Positions 30,068 to 39,782 of a stretch of DNA of 64,000 nt are shown here, piece after piece. Where the stretch lies: assembly GCF_002968835.1 (NCBI RefSeq), contig NZ_PKQK01000001.1, forward strand, positions 1,674,001 to 1,738,000. Direction: 5' to 3'. The notes beneath the pieces are model-generated. The model did no database searches. It had not been told where the DNA came from and saw nothing but the letters and a program-made list of their open reading frames with translations. The translations under genes and the position numbers were made by a program. This DNA is from Paenibacillus sp. PCH8. GTDB taxonomy: Bacteria; Bacillota; Bacilli; Paenibacillales; Paenibacillaceae. Positions within the stretch are counted from its first letter, which is position 1, and each line of letters opens with the position of its first letter.

Positions 30068-30101
30068 CATTCTTTCATGAGTAAAATGCATATTAAGAAT
30101 G
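30068..30101. promoter_or_regulatory. Inverted repeat in the cidA-lysR divergent region
   Basis: CATTCTT (30068-30074) and AAGAATG (30095-30101) form a spaced inverted repeat in an AT-rich divergent promoter region, a plausible LysR-type activator site. Confidence 0.4.
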
Positions 30102-30141
30102 TTTACTATTCCATTTATCTATGAGAGGTGGAAAGCCCACG

Positions 30142-31050
30142 ATGGATATCCGACATTTGCAATATTTTCTGGAAGTCGCCCGGCAACAGAGCTTCACCAA
30201 AGCGGCCGAAGTGCTGTATATCACCCAGCCGACCATCAGCAAGACCATCAAGAGTCTGGAAGATGAATTGGGTGTCACACTCCTCGACCGTTATGGTAAG
30301 AAGGTACAACTGACGGATGCGGGACATGTTTTTTTTCGGCAGGCGCTGGAGATTGAAAAATCATTTCGTAGTCTGTCGTCCGAATTAGACGATCTGATGA
30401 ACTTGAAGAAAGGTCATCTACGGATCGGCTTGCCGCCGATGGTAGGGTCCAGCTTTTTTCCCATGATCATTGGCGAATTTCACAAAGCCTACCCGCAGGT
30501 GACTATTCAGCTCTTTGAAGATGGTGCCAAAAAAGTGGAGGCCGATGTGATCAGCGGTGCTCTGGATATTGGCGTTGCGGTATTGCCAACCGTGGATGAG
30601 GTGTTAGATCATTTTGTTTTTGTCAAAGAGAAGCTGAATCTGCTGGTGCATCCTTCGCATCCGCTGGCAGAGAGAGAGTCGGCCGCCTTGCGTGAACTGG
30701 AGCATGATGCATTCGTGCTATTTCGGGAGGATTTTGCGCTGCACGATCGGATTATTGTGGCCTGCCAGCAAGCCGGATACCAACCTCGGGTCGTGTATGA
30801 GAGCTCCCAATGGGATCTGCTCAGTGCGATGGTTGCTGCCAATCTGGGCGTAGCGCTACTGCCGGAGACGATCTGTCGGGAGGTAGACCATATGCGTGTG
30901 CGAATCATACCGGTAATGGAACCTGTAATTCCATGGCAACTCGGCATGATCTGGCGGAAGGATCGTTATCTGTCTTTTGCCACCCGAGAGTGGATCGGAT
31001 TCACGCAGTCCATGCTGTCCGATAACGGCAATCAGAGAGGCAAGGTGTGA
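30142..31050 (+). CDS. LysR family regulator (CidR-like)
   Basis: A 302-residue LysR-type regulator. The HTH at the N-terminus reads MDIRHLQYFLEVARQQSFTK with LYITQPTISKTIKSLEDELG; the rest is a periplasmic-binding-like effector domain. ATG 30142 is preferred over ATG 30121 because AGAGGTGG lies upstream and the protein then starts at the canonical position. Divergent from cidAB, matching Bacillus YwbI/CidR, which responds to acetate or pyruvate metabolism. Function inferred from this synteny. Confidence 0.9.
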   Translation: MDIRHLQYFLEVARQQSFTKAAEVLYITQPTISKTIKSLEDELGVTLLDRYGKKVQLTDAGHVFFRQALEIEKSFRSLSSELDDLMNLKKGHLRIGLPPMVGSSFFPMIIGEFHKAYPQVTIQLFEDGAKKVEADVISGALDIGVAVLPTVDEVLDHFVFVKEKLNLLVHPSHPLAERESAALRELEHDAFVLFREDFALHDRIIVACQQAGYQPRVVYESSQWDLLSAMVAANLGVALLPETICREVDHMRVRIIPVMEPVIPWQLGMIWRKDRYLSFATREWIGFTQSMLSDNGNQRGKV

Positions 31051-31207
31051 CCTTCTCAAGGTCACCTTACACGTATACGGAAATAGATATATCCCCGTTC
31101 AGCAAGGGAATAATGAGTTCCATCCCCTATCGGTCGCCAGAATAAAGAGAGAGGCATCATTCCGTACCGAGCCGGAAGGAAGATAAATAGCTTTCGGATT
31201 TCAAATG

Positions 31208-31235
31208 CAAAAACCTCTTCCGCGGAGGAAGAGGT
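31208..31235 (-). terminator. Terminator of hmoB
   Basis: On the minus strand ACCTCTTCC pairs with GGAAGAGGT (31227-31235 with 31213-31221) and is followed by TTTTT. Confidence 0.8.
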
Positions 31236-31283
31236 AGGGCATAAACGGATTTCTGTGATGAAAGACCAATTCGGCCCGATCCG

Positions 31284-31811
<528 letters not shown>

Positions 31812-31813
31812 TC

Positions 31814-31976
31814 ATAAGTTGAACCTGACTTTTAGATCAAAACGGAGAGTGCAGAACCAGTCCGAAGAAGCAAAGCGTGCGCCCGAAAGCTTTCTGAAGA
31901 AAAGCCACAGCGTAAGCGATCGGAAGGTGGTTCTGTCATCGGAGTGGCAAGTGTAACAGGTTCTAATCGAACCTAT
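31814..31976 (+). repeat. Structured intergenic repeat, copy 2
   Basis: Shares ACGGAGAG, the AAAGCTTTCTG hairpin and GCGATCGGAAGGT with copies 3 and 4 but lacks the central long hairpin, so it is the shortest copy (about 163 bp). Its own arms pair: CAGAACCA (31852-31859) with TGGTTCTG (31928-31935), and GAACCTG with CAGGTTC near the ends. Confidence 0.8.
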
Positions 31977-32086
31977 ACACCCCAACATAGCATATGGGAA
32001 AGAGCGAGTCCAATTCGCAGATCAACTGGTTTGGGCATGTCCATTCGTGATAAAGTATAGTCACTACAAACAGAACGGGTGATCGT

Positions 32087-34399
32087 ATGGCAACAACAAT
32101 TCGGATATCAGTCAGGCCTTTGGTGGAGTATGTGTACCGCAGCGGCAGTATTCGTCCAGGGTTTCGTAGCAATGCCTCCATGCAGGAAGGAACGCGGATT
32201 CACCAGCGGGTGCAGAAGGAGTACACAGAGGAAGATCTGAAAGAGATCGTACTGGAAGCTGAGATCCAATATGGCGATCTGACCTATGTGGTGGAGGGGC
32301 GATGTGACGGGCTGATTCGTCTGGACGGTCAGTTAACGGTGGATGAGATCAAATCTACTGCGGGCAGTCTGGATGATCTGGGTGAAGGACTTCAGGTACA
32401 TTGGGCACAGGCTATGATGTATGCCTACATGTACGCTGTTCAGCAAGACGAACCACGTATGCAGGTTCAGCTTACGTATGTGCACTCGGTGACTCACGAA
32501 GAAAGGCGTTTTCGCCGAATGGCAGAACGACAGGAACTGGAGCAGTTCGCCGCTGAGGTCATTGCCGGATATACACCCTATGCAGAGATGATTGCTGCAT
32601 ACGAAGAAAAGCGTGATATCAGTGTGCGCGAGCTGCCGTTTCCTTTTCGCAAATATCGGGAGGGACAACGGAAGCTGGCAGGAGCTGTATACAAGACGAT
32701 CCGTGAGGGTCAGGGATTGATGGCAAAGGCACCGACAGGCATTGGCAAGACCATGTCTGTACTGTTCCCCACGGTCAAAGCCATTGGCGAAGGCGAGGCC
32801 AACCGATTGTTCTATTTGACCGCGAGAACGACGACACGGGTGGCGGCAGAAGAGGCTTTTGGCCGAATGCAATCGGAAGGATTGAACATGCATGTCATCA
32901 GTCTGACCGCGAAGGACAAGATCTGTTTCAAGGATGAGGAAGCTTGTGATACAGGTGAGTGCGGTATGTGCGAGGGATATTACGACCGTATTAATGGAGC
33001 TGTGCTGGATATGCTGGAACATGAGACGTTAATGACACGCCCAGTCATCGAGCAGTATGCGCGTAAACATCGGGTGTGTCCGTTTGAATTCTCACTGGAT
33101 GCGGCATATGCAGCCGATGCAGTCATCTGTGATTATAACTATATTTTCGACCCGCGAATTTCACTCAAACGTATGCTCGAGGAACAGAAGCGCAAGACGG
33201 TGTTATTGGTGGATGAGGCACATAATCTGGTGGATCGCGGACGAATGATGTTCTCTGCGGAGCTGGAGAAGGCTGTGTTTCTGGATGTAAAAAGAGAGTT
33301 TCAGCCGCTGGGCAGCAGCGTGCCAGCCGCTAAAGCCATTGCAGATCGCACCGGAGCCATCGACAAATATCTGATTACCCTTCGCCAAAACGGTGGAGAA
33401 GAAGGGAAGATCATTCAGCAGGAGGCACCGGAGGAACTTATTGAACTGCTGGAGCCTTTTGTTATGGTGGCAGAGCAATGTCTTGTCGAGGGTGGTTCAG
33501 GCCATGCGGAGACGGATCAGCTGTTGCTGGATGCCTATTTCACGGCGCAGAATTTCGTGCGTATTGCCAAACTGTATGATGAACGTTTTATCACGTATGC
33601 CGAGTGTGTTCGAAGTGAAGTGAGAGTGAAGTTGTTCTGTCTTGACCCATCTACACTGCTTCGTCAGACGGCCAAAGGATTCCGCTCCACTATTCATTTC
33701 TCGGCGACGTTGTCACCCCTCCGCTATTATCGGGATATGCTGGGTGCAGAGGAAGAAGATTATACGTTGCAGATTCCTTCCCCGTTCCAGCGTGAGCAGT
33801 TGGATGTGAGACTCCTGCCTTTATCGGTGCGTTATAAGGATCGGGAACAATCACGGCGGCCCATTGCGGAGATGCTGCAACAGCTGGTATCCGAATGGCC
33901 GCGCAGTAACCTGATGGTGTTCTTCCCCTCTTATCCCTATATGAGAGAGATCTATGACACCTACATGCAGCTTCCTGATGAAGCGGATACGGTCATACAG
34001 AAGCAGGGCATGAACGAATTGGAACGGGAGCAGTTTCTGGATGCATTCCAGCCGCATCCTGAACGAACACGATTGGTATTTGCCGTTATGGGCGGTGTGT
34101 TCTCGGAGGGTGTCGATCTGCCGGGGGATCGCCTGAATGGAGTCGTTGTTGTAGGTGCGGGACTGCCGCAGATTGGCCTGGAGAACAACGTGCTTCGTGA
34201 TTATTATGACCGGACCGGGCGGAACGGTTTCAATTATGCTTATATTTTCCCCGGGATGAACAAGGTGCTACAGGCGGGTGGAAGACTGATTCGGACGGAA
34301 GAAGACAAGGGTGTGCTGGTGCTGGTCGATGATCGTTTCACGCAGGAACCATATCGTTCGCTACTGCCCGAGGAGTGGCAGGACTATAAGCGAATTTGA
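32087..34399 (+). CDS. PD-(D/E)XK nuclease fused to XPD/DinG-type DNA helicase
   Basis: A 770-residue ATP-dependent DNA helicase. The N-terminal 180 residues contain GRCDGLI followed by VDEIKST, the D...ExK core of a RecB/Cas4-type nuclease. Helicase motifs follow: Walker A APTGIGKT at 215-222, DEAH box (VDEAHN) at about 376, and the late motifs GVFSEGVDLPGD and QAGGRLIRTEEDKG. Four Cys between motifs (ICFKDEEACDTGECGMC and HRVCPF) suit the iron-sulfur cluster of the XPD/DinG family. Likely a repair helicase acting on structured or damaged DNA. Single gene between repeats 2 and 3. Confidence 0.88.
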   Translation: MATTIRISVRPLVEYVYRSGSIRPGFRSNASMQEGTRIHQRVQKEYTEEDLKEIVLEAEIQYGDLTYVVEGRCDGLIRLDGQLTVDEIKSTAGSLDDLGEGLQVHWAQAMMYAYMYAVQQDEPRMQVQLTYVHSVTHEERRFRRMAERQELEQFAAEVIAGYTPYAEMIAAYEEKRDISVRELPFPFRKYREGQRKLAGAVYKTIREGQGLMAKAPTGIGKTMSVLFPTVKAIGEGEANRLFYLTARTTTRVAAEEAFGRMQSEGLNMHVISLTAKDKICFKDEEACDTGECGMCEGYYDRINGAVLDMLEHETLMTRPVIEQYARKHRVCPFEFSLDAAYAADAVICDYNYIFDPRISLKRMLEEQKRKTVLLVDEAHNLVDRGRMMFSAELEKAVFLDVKREFQPLGSSVPAAKAIADRTGAIDKYLITLRQNGGEEGKIIQQEAPEELIELLEPFVMVAEQCLVEGGSGHAETDQLLLDAYFTAQNFVRIAKLYDERFITYAECVRSEVRVKLFCLDPSTLLRQTAKGFRSTIHFSATLSPLRYYRDMLGAEEEDYTLQIPSPFQREQLDVRLLPLSVRYKDREQSRRPIAEMLQQLVSEWPRSNLMVFFPSYPYMREIYDTYMQLPDEADTVIQKQGMNELEREQFLDAFQPHPERTRLVFAVMGGVFSEGVDLPGDRLNGVVVVGAGLPQIGLENNVLRDYYDRTGRNGFNYAYIFPGMNKVLQAGGRLIRTEEDKGVLVLVDDRFTQEPYRSLLPEEWQDYKRI

Positions 34400-34432
34400 T
34401 GAACCAACCACGGGATGAAATGATGCATGTAT

Positions 34433-34656
34433 ATAAGTTGAACTAATCATTTACACGATAACGGAGAGGACAGAAAAAACCTGAAAAAGCGAAGCGTTCG
34501 CCTAAAAGCTTTCTGAAAGAAAGCTGCATCGGAAGCATACGCTATCCCCGGATTTCCCCCTTAGGAAAAGGGAATCAAAAAATCTGGGGATAACAGCGAT
34601 TGGAAGGTTATTCTGTCATCGTAGTGTCCGTGTAAATAATCTTTAGTTCAACTTAT
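34433..34656 (+). repeat. Structured intergenic repeat, copy 3
   Basis: Best preserved copy (224 bp). Nested pairings: ATAAGTTGAACT (34433-34444) with AGTTCAACTTAT (34645-34656); ATTTACACG (34449-34457) with CGTGTAAAT (34629-34637); CAGAAAAAACCT with AGGTTATTCTG; hairpin AGCTTTCT/AGAAAGCT; central TATCCCCGGATTT with AAATCTGGGGATA. Confidence 0.85.
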
Positions 34657-34693
34657 GTAACACATTTTTTTCAAAATTCTTTCATTTTCATGA

Positions 34694-34721
34694 TTGAAGG
34701 GTAGGGTGAAAGGGTTATAAC
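34694..34721 (+). promoter_or_regulatory. Likely promoter of the alpha-amylase gene
   Basis: TTGAAG (34694-34699) and TATAAC (34716-34721) are 16 bases apart, about 85 bases upstream of the start codon. Confidence 0.5.
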
Positions 34722-34804
34722 TTGGTTAGCAACGAACGAACAACGGCGAATACCCTATCCGTTCCGAGGTCCGCTTCGAAAGCAATCAAGGAGGTCGGTT
34801 TGTA

Positions 34805-36286
34805 ATGAAGAGAAATCATACCATGATGCAGTTTTTTGAATGGCATTTGACTGCAGACGGAGATCATTGGAAGCGACTGGCCGAAATGGCCCCGGAACTG
34901 AAAGCCAAAGGCATTGATTCGGTATGGGTACCTCCCGTAACGAAGGCAGTGTCTGCAGAAGATACAGGTTATGGTGTATATGATCTGTACGATCTGGGCG
35001 AGTTTGACCAAAAGGGTACCGTGCGCACCAAATATGGCACCAAGCAGGAACTGGTGGAAGCCATTGCCGAGTGTCAGAAGAATGGAATAGCCGTCTATGT
35101 GGACCTGGTGATGAACCATAAGGCCGGGGCAGATGAGACGGAAGTCTTCAAAGTGATTGAGGTGGATCCCCATGATCGAACGAAGGAAATCTCCGAACCG
35201 TTCGAGATTGAGGGTTGGACCAAATTCACATTCCCGGGTCGCGGAGATCAATACTCATCCTTTAAGTGGAACTCCGAACATTTTAATGGCACGGACTTTG
35301 ATGCCAAGGGAGAACGGAGCGGTGTATTCCGAATCGCAGGTCAGAACAAGAACTGGAATCAGAACGTCGATGATGAGTTTGGCAACTACGATTATCTGAT
35401 GTTCGCCAATATAGATTATAACCACCCGGATGTTCATCGCGAGATGATTGACTGGGGCAAATGGCTGATCGATACGCTTCAGTGTGGTGGGTTCCGGCTG
35501 GATGCCATCAAGCATATCAACCATGAATTCATCAAGGAATTCGCAGCAGAGATGATTCGCAAACGCGGTCAGGATTTCTACATCGTAGGTGAGTTCTGGA
35601 ACTCGAATCTGGATGCATGTCGTGAATTCCTCGATACGGTAGACTATCAGATCGATCTATTCGATGTGTCCCTCCATTACAAGCTGCATGAGGCTTCACT
35701 GGCAGGCAGGGATTTCGACCTCTCCAGAATTTTCGATGACACCCTAGTTCAGACCCATCCTACCCATGCGGTGACTTTTGTAGACAACCACGATTCCCAA
35801 CCCCATGAAGCGCTGGAATCGTGGATTGGTGATTGGTTTAAGCCGAGCGCCTATGCGTTGACGCTGTTACGTCGCGATGGTTATCCGGTTGTATTTTACG
35901 GAGATTATTATGGCATTGGTGGACCTGAACCTGTGGATGGCAAAAAAGAAATTCTGGACATTCTGCTGTCTGCTCGTTGCAACAAGGCATATGGAGAGCA
36001 GGAAGATTACTTCGATCACGCAAATACGATTGGCTGGGTACGCCGTGGCGTAGAGGAAATCGAAGGCTCCGGTTGTGCTGTGGTCATCTCCAACGGGGAT
36101 GATGGTGAGAAACGCATGTTCATCGGTGAGCATCGTGCCGGAGAAGCCTGGGTGGATCTGACGCACAGCTGTGAGGATCAGATTACGATTGAGAAAGACG
36201 GCTGGGCCACGTTCCACGTCTGCGGTGGAGGCGTCTCGGTATGGGCGCTGCCTGAGCAGAATGAGGACTGTGCTGATGCTGAGTAA
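34805..36286 (+). CDS. Alpha-amylase, GH13, without signal peptide
   Basis: A 493-residue glycoside hydrolase that cleaves alpha-1,4-glucans. It begins directly with MMQFFEWHLTADGDHWKRL, the start of the mature domain in liquefying (GH13_5) amylases, and has no signal peptide, so it should act in the cytoplasm on maltodextrin or glycogen. Catalytic residues are Asp233 (GFRLDAIKH), Glu263 (VGEFWN) and Asp330 (VDNHDSQ); VDLVMNHKAGADETE carries a calcium-site pattern. AGGAGG lies 9 bases before the ATG. Monocistronic, with its own promoter and terminator. Confidence 0.93.
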   Translation: MKRNHTMMQFFEWHLTADGDHWKRLAEMAPELKAKGIDSVWVPPVTKAVSAEDTGYGVYDLYDLGEFDQKGTVRTKYGTKQELVEAIAECQKNGIAVYVDLVMNHKAGADETEVFKVIEVDPHDRTKEISEPFEIEGWTKFTFPGRGDQYSSFKWNSEHFNGTDFDAKGERSGVFRIAGQNKNWNQNVDDEFGNYDYLMFANIDYNHPDVHREMIDWGKWLIDTLQCGGFRLDAIKHINHEFIKEFAAEMIRKRGQDFYIVGEFWNSNLDACREFLDTVDYQIDLFDVSLHYKLHEASLAGRDFDLSRIFDDTLVQTHPTHAVTFVDNHDSQPHEALESWIGDWFKPSAYALTLLRRDGYPVVFYGDYYGIGGPEPVDGKKEILDILLSARCNKAYGEQEDYFDHANTIGWVRRGVEEIEGSGCAVVISNGDDGEKRMFIGEHRAGEAWVDLTHSCEDQITIEKDGWATFHVCGGGVSVWALPEQNEDCADAE

Positions 36287-36344
36287 TAGAGTGAAAGAAT
36301 GAGAATGAATGATATTAGGAACAACCATATATAGACCGTTAAAT

Positions 36345-36384
36345 CCACCTGAACTGGCGCGTGTCTGCCGTGCAGGTGGTTTTT
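36345..36384 (+). terminator. Terminator after the amylase gene
   Basis: CCACCTG (36345-36351) pairs with CAGGTGG (36373-36379), followed by five Ts. Confidence 0.8.
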
Positions 36385-36546
36385 GGTGTGTTACGTTAAC
36401 AACACCGCAGCTGTTTTTTAATCGCTTTTAAGAGTTTTTTGAACAGGCTCTTAAAGAAGTTTGAATTGATATGACAAATAATAAGTTCTGAAATGTCAAA
36501 AATCAAACAAAATTAATGATTATCTTGAATATTGACAAAGTAAAGT

Positions 36547-36575
36547 TTGACAAGCCTCAAGGTTTGAATTAGGAT
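36547..36575 (+). promoter_or_regulatory. Promoter of the orphan P-loop NTPase gene
   Basis: A perfect TTGACA (36547-36552) and TAGGAT (36570-36575) are 17 bases apart. The surrounding DNA turns AT-rich at about 36.43 kb, marking the left edge of the island. Confidence 0.65.
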
Positions 36576-36660
36576 GGTGACATAATAAAATATTAAATTT
36601 GGCAATTATGCATGAAAAACGAATTTGAGTGTACTCTTTTGACTAATATGGAGGTGTATT

Positions 36661-38943
36661 ATGGAACAAATAAAAGTGACGATAAAGAAAGAAGATGAAG
36701 AAAAATATCAATTTGATGTTAGGATGGGTGAAATTCGGACAAGACCTACGGTTGAATGTAATGAACAGGCTGCTATGCAAATACATAAACAACTTTGTTT
36801 TGTGAATGAAAACCCTGAACTATTCAATGTGAATGAACCTTTAGTTTTTAAAGATTTTTCAACAAGAATTTATGGGCTATACGGAATTAACATTGAGGTG
36901 GGGGATAAATTTATTGATTTCACAATAGGGGAAACTGTAAAGATTCTAAATTTGCTTCATAAGAAACGATCCGTAGAAAGAAAGAGTCCTGTGAAAGATA
37001 TCCTTAATACTGCAAAAATTATATTCGATATATTTATAAGGTTACTTTTATTAGGACAATTTGGAACGGGGAAGTCAACGATCATAAAGAAGTTAAGTGG
37101 GATACATGATGATGTAGATTTTCCGGTCGTAGATACCGCTAGAACTACCATACACGATGCACACTATATATTTAAAGATAGAAATAAATATAAAGCATTC
37201 AGGTTTTCGATTGATTTCAAATCTAGTCAGGAAATATACAGGTTAGTTTCAGAATGCTACATTCGCGCCACTGACAGAATATTTGCAGGGATCTTAGAAA
37301 ATAAAGCGAAAACTGAAATTCAAGATAAAGCTATGATTGATTTCGTATCAGACCCAGATAAAATTTTTAAAATAGAATACATTTTTGGTAAATATTATAA
37401 TTCAAATAATCCTAAAAGGGATCAAGCAGAAAAAAACGAACAGGTACGCTTTTGGGATGAAATTTATCAGTCCATCTACAAGCTAATTGTTGGATTTATG
37501 GAAAAAGAGGTTTATGGATTCAAGGATGGGGAAGAAAATACGGCACCTATCGAAAAGGATTTAAGAGATAAGTTTCTAAAGGACCGCCTTTACAGCGGAA
37601 AAATTGATGACTTGGTTTGGCAAGTAGTTGATCTGCTTGAAAGTAAAATTAGAGGAATTTGCGAGCAATTGGAAGCTGAGGGTAAGGGTGGTATTGTATT
37701 CGATGGGAAAGAGGTTGTCGGTTTTAAAAATGATAATTATGACATTGATAAAATAGAGGAATATGTAACTCTCTTTTCCTCAACAAATATCATAAATTTC
37801 ACTAAAATAATTACTCCACTTGTTCAATCAATCGCAATTGAAGTTCCGTATAATAATAATTTAAGTGAAAAATTGAAACAACAAGTTATATGTGTAACAG
37901 ATACAGTAGGGTTTGAACATAGAAAAACAGATGATACTGGAAGCTTGGAAGGCAGTACACAATATTCCTATAACAACTATGATGTTATTGGAATTATAGA
38001 TTCTTCCAAGCAATCGATGAATGGAACAACGGAAAATCTTTTAAGAGAAGTATATAACAATGCTGATAAAAGTAAGGTCATGCTTATGTATACCTTTTTT
38101 GATGAATTTACAAAGAAAGATTTTGAAGATTCTACGGATAAGGAGTATTTCCTAATGGATCTTCAAAACACAACTCTGAGAAAGATTGACGATACAGATA
38201 AGGTTGAGAATTTTATTGTTATGTTAGAGAAGCGTACGAGATTTTTGCAAGGATTAATGACTAATGATCCAAATTGCATGGCAGGTTTATTAGGATCTAT
38301 CCGAGAGCATTTTGAAAACTTGTACAATTATAAGAAGCTTGAAATAATTAACGTAAAAAAACCACTAATGGCCTTCAACTACAGAAGACTTGCGTTAGTA
38401 TTTAATAAGGCTCAAGAGGACTATATAAAGCAGCAGAAATATTTGTATTTACACAACTACCCTGGATATAAAACTACAGAGGCATTAACGGGAAGATTAA
38501 AAAATGGACATACTTGTTTTTCTGGAACAAATAGATCTTTAAAACCTATTGATGATTTTAGCGCTATCTTGATGGAAAAGGTTGAGCGATTTATAAGAAT
38601 TCCCGATGGGATAAATTTTAAAATAAAGTCTGCAATTCCCAATCATGAAGAGAAGGTTATAGATTGGTTTAAAGAAGAGGTTAGTAGTGCTGTAAAATAT
38701 ATAGTTAAAAAAATATTTGTAGATGTGAGAACCGAGTCGTGGAATAAATTATATATTGATGGTGGAGCAGGTGTTGATTATAGACGTAGAATCGGGATTA
38801 TTCAAGAGATAAACGAAATTCTCCCTGAATTAGTTATTGATAAAACAACATTTGCTGACAGATGGATTCAAGAAATCGAATCAATCTTCGAAAGGGTTTT
38901 AGAAGACATGACAGAAGTAGTACTTAATTTCGAGAGTGAGTAA
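36661..38943 (+). CDS. Large orphan P-loop NTPase (GTPase-like), family not recognised
   Basis: A 760-residue protein in strikingly AT-rich DNA. Walker A is GQFGTGKST (residues 132-140), preceded by a hydrophobic strand (FIRLLLL). VDTARTT at 158-164 resembles a switch I threonine. About 250 residues later, VTDTVGFEH (DTVG at 414-417) fits a G3/DxxG switch, followed by VIGIIDSSKQSMNG and KVMLMYTFFDEF. The order suggests a dynamin- or septin-like GTPase with a long helical insertion, although no clear NKxD was found. No membrane segment. GGAGGTG precedes ATG 36661. It stands alone between amylase and phage-like debris. A defence role is possible but is inference only. Confidence 0.8.
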   Translation: MEQIKVTIKKEDEEKYQFDVRMGEIRTRPTVECNEQAAMQIHKQLCFVNENPELFNVNEPLVFKDFSTRIYGLYGINIEVGDKFIDFTIGETVKILNLLHKKRSVERKSPVKDILNTAKIIFDIFIRLLLLGQFGTGKSTIIKKLSGIHDDVDFPVVDTARTTIHDAHYIFKDRNKYKAFRFSIDFKSSQEIYRLVSECYIRATDRIFAGILENKAKTEIQDKAMIDFVSDPDKIFKIEYIFGKYYNSNNPKRDQAEKNEQVRFWDEIYQSIYKLIVGFMEKEVYGFKDGEENTAPIEKDLRDKFLKDRLYSGKIDDLVWQVVDLLESKIRGICEQLEAEGKGGIVFDGKEVVGFKNDNYDIDKIEEYVTLFSSTNIINFTKIITPLVQSIAIEVPYNNNLSEKLKQQVICVTDTVGFEHRKTDDTGSLEGSTQYSYNNYDVIGIIDSSKQSMNGTTENLLREVYNNADKSKVMLMYTFFDEFTKKDFEDSTDKEYFLMDLQNTTLRKIDDTDKVENFIVMLEKRTRFLQGLMTNDPNCMAGLLGSIREHFENLYNYKKLEIINVKKPLMAFNYRRLALVFNKAQEDYIKQQKYLYLHNYPGYKTTEALTGRLKNGHTCFSGTNRSLKPIDDFSAILMEKVERFIRIPDGINFKIKSAIPNHEEKVIDWFKEEVSSAVKYIVKKIFVDVRTESWNKLYIDGGAGVDYRRRIGIIQEINEILPELVIDKTTFADRWIQEIESIFERVLEDMTEVVLNFESE

Positions 38944-38991
38944 AATATGGAGATAAGAAATCATCCCAGTGTTAACTGATTTCAAATAATG

Positions 38992-39033
38992 GTGTCGCCA
39001 CTTTCTCGATATATTGGAATCAAGTGGCGACAC
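38992..39033. terminator. Hairpin after the NTPase gene
   Basis: GTGTCGCCACTT (38992-39003) pairs perfectly over 12 bp with AAGTGGCGACAC (39022-39033). The following T stretch is loose (ATTCCATTACTTTTT). Confidence 0.7.
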
Positions 39034-39092
39034 ATTCCATTACTTTTTAATTGGCTGGGAACATCGTTTATATTAAGATGTTTTTGAAGTGA

Positions 39093-39167
39093 CCAGATCA
39101 AAAAGTAGAGTATGGGTTGATCAATAAATACTTCGATGATGATTCTGAAGAGGAAGGAGGAGAATAA
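39093..39167 (+). pseudogene. C-terminal tail of an upstream ORF, phage-like
   Basis: The frame reads PDQKVEYGLINKYFDDDSEE and ends at a TAA (39165-39167) directly before the TTG start of the nuclease. There is no start codon with a binding site and the frame is closed by a TGA at 39090. Acidic tails of this kind end phage portal or head proteins that precede PBECR-type genes, so this looks like a truncated phage gene. Low certainty. Confidence 0.4.
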
Positions 39168-39539
39168 TTGTTACCTGGCACGATTGGGAAGATAAAGAAA
39201 CGTGAAATAGAGTTACTGGGACTATCGTATTCTGAAGGATCGGACATCTTGTGTGGTGCGCAGAATGTGAGCCATATGCAGAACCAGCATCCTGTAGACT
39301 TCCGAAAATACGGGCATCATCTGCAAGATATTATTGAATCGCCTGATTATGTTTCGCTTCACCCTCAAGATCAATCCATCCAATATATCAAAGAATTTTA
39401 TGAGAGGGGTACTAATGATCGGGTTTTGGTAGCGGTTAGAACGACTAGAAGAGGGACATTATTCGCCAGGACACTTTTCGTAATGTCGAAGGACAAATGG
39501 GCGAATTATAACGATAAAGGGTATATCAAGGTATACTGA
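39168..39539 (+). CDS. PBECR-like (phage Barnase-EndoU-ColicinE5/D-RelE) nuclease domain protein
   Basis: A 123-residue protein. HPVDFRKYGHHLQDIIESPD, YVSLHPQDQSIQYIKEF, RVLVAVRTTRRGTLFARTLF and the final KGYIKVY resemble the PBECR nuclease domains found next to phage head genes and in polymorphic toxins. The predicted active residues would be the H, K and R side chains of this core, but this is not established. The start is TTG 39168 with AAGGAGGAG upstream, immediately after the stop of a truncated ORF, so it was once translationally coupled to a larger phage or toxin gene. Probably an RNA-cleaving toxin remnant. Confidence 0.65.
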   Translation: MLPGTIGKIKKREIELLGLSYSEGSDILCGAQNVSHMQNQHPVDFRKYGHHLQDIIESPDYVSLHPQDQSIQYIKEFYERGTNDRVLVAVRTTRRGTLFARTLFVMSKDKWANYNDKGYIKVY

Positions 39540-39585
39540 TGACTTACCATAGATATAGAAGCAGTTATTTCGTAGGATAATCAGG

Positions 39586-39614
39586 TTGCATGAATGAAAA
39601 TGTTAATCTATAAT
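39586..39614 (+). promoter_or_regulatory. Promoter of the candidate small RNA
   Basis: TTGCAT (39586-39591) and a perfect TATAAT (39609-39614) are exactly 17 bases apart; the start of transcription would be about 39621. Confidence 0.65.
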
Positions 39615-39620
39615 AGAAGT

Positions 39621-39782
39621 ATAACTAAACGCATATACTACATAATGAGAAGAATTAGAGGTTGGAACAGGCAGCCAGCGCCCCATGATTTATCATGGTT
39701 AGGAGATCCGGGAATGTCACCCCGGCTATTCTTCTCAAAAGTGTTATGAAGACCGCAGCATTTAAGCTACGGTCTTTTTTTG
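39621..39782 (+). ncRNA. Candidate structured small RNA or orphan riboswitch
   Basis: About 160 nt bounded by a good promoter and an intrinsic terminator. TGAGAAGAAT (39646-39655) pairs perfectly with ATTCTTCTCA (39728-39737), enclosing hairpins CCATGA/TCATGG (39683-39698) and CCGGG/CCCGG (39708-39725). A separate terminator follows, GACCG..CGGTC (39751-39775), with a T7 run. This aptamer-plus-terminator layout resembles a riboswitch, but the motif matches none I know and the gene downstream is decayed. No ORF with a binding site lies inside. Confidence 0.6.

Noticed and set aside
31049..31064. Hairpin at the end of the LysR gene as terminator
   Set aside because: The stem overlaps the stop codon and no T run follows.
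32333..33022. Minus-strand frame of 229 codons inside the helicase gene
   Set aside because: Antisense of conserved helicase motifs; composition unlike a real protein and no start signal.
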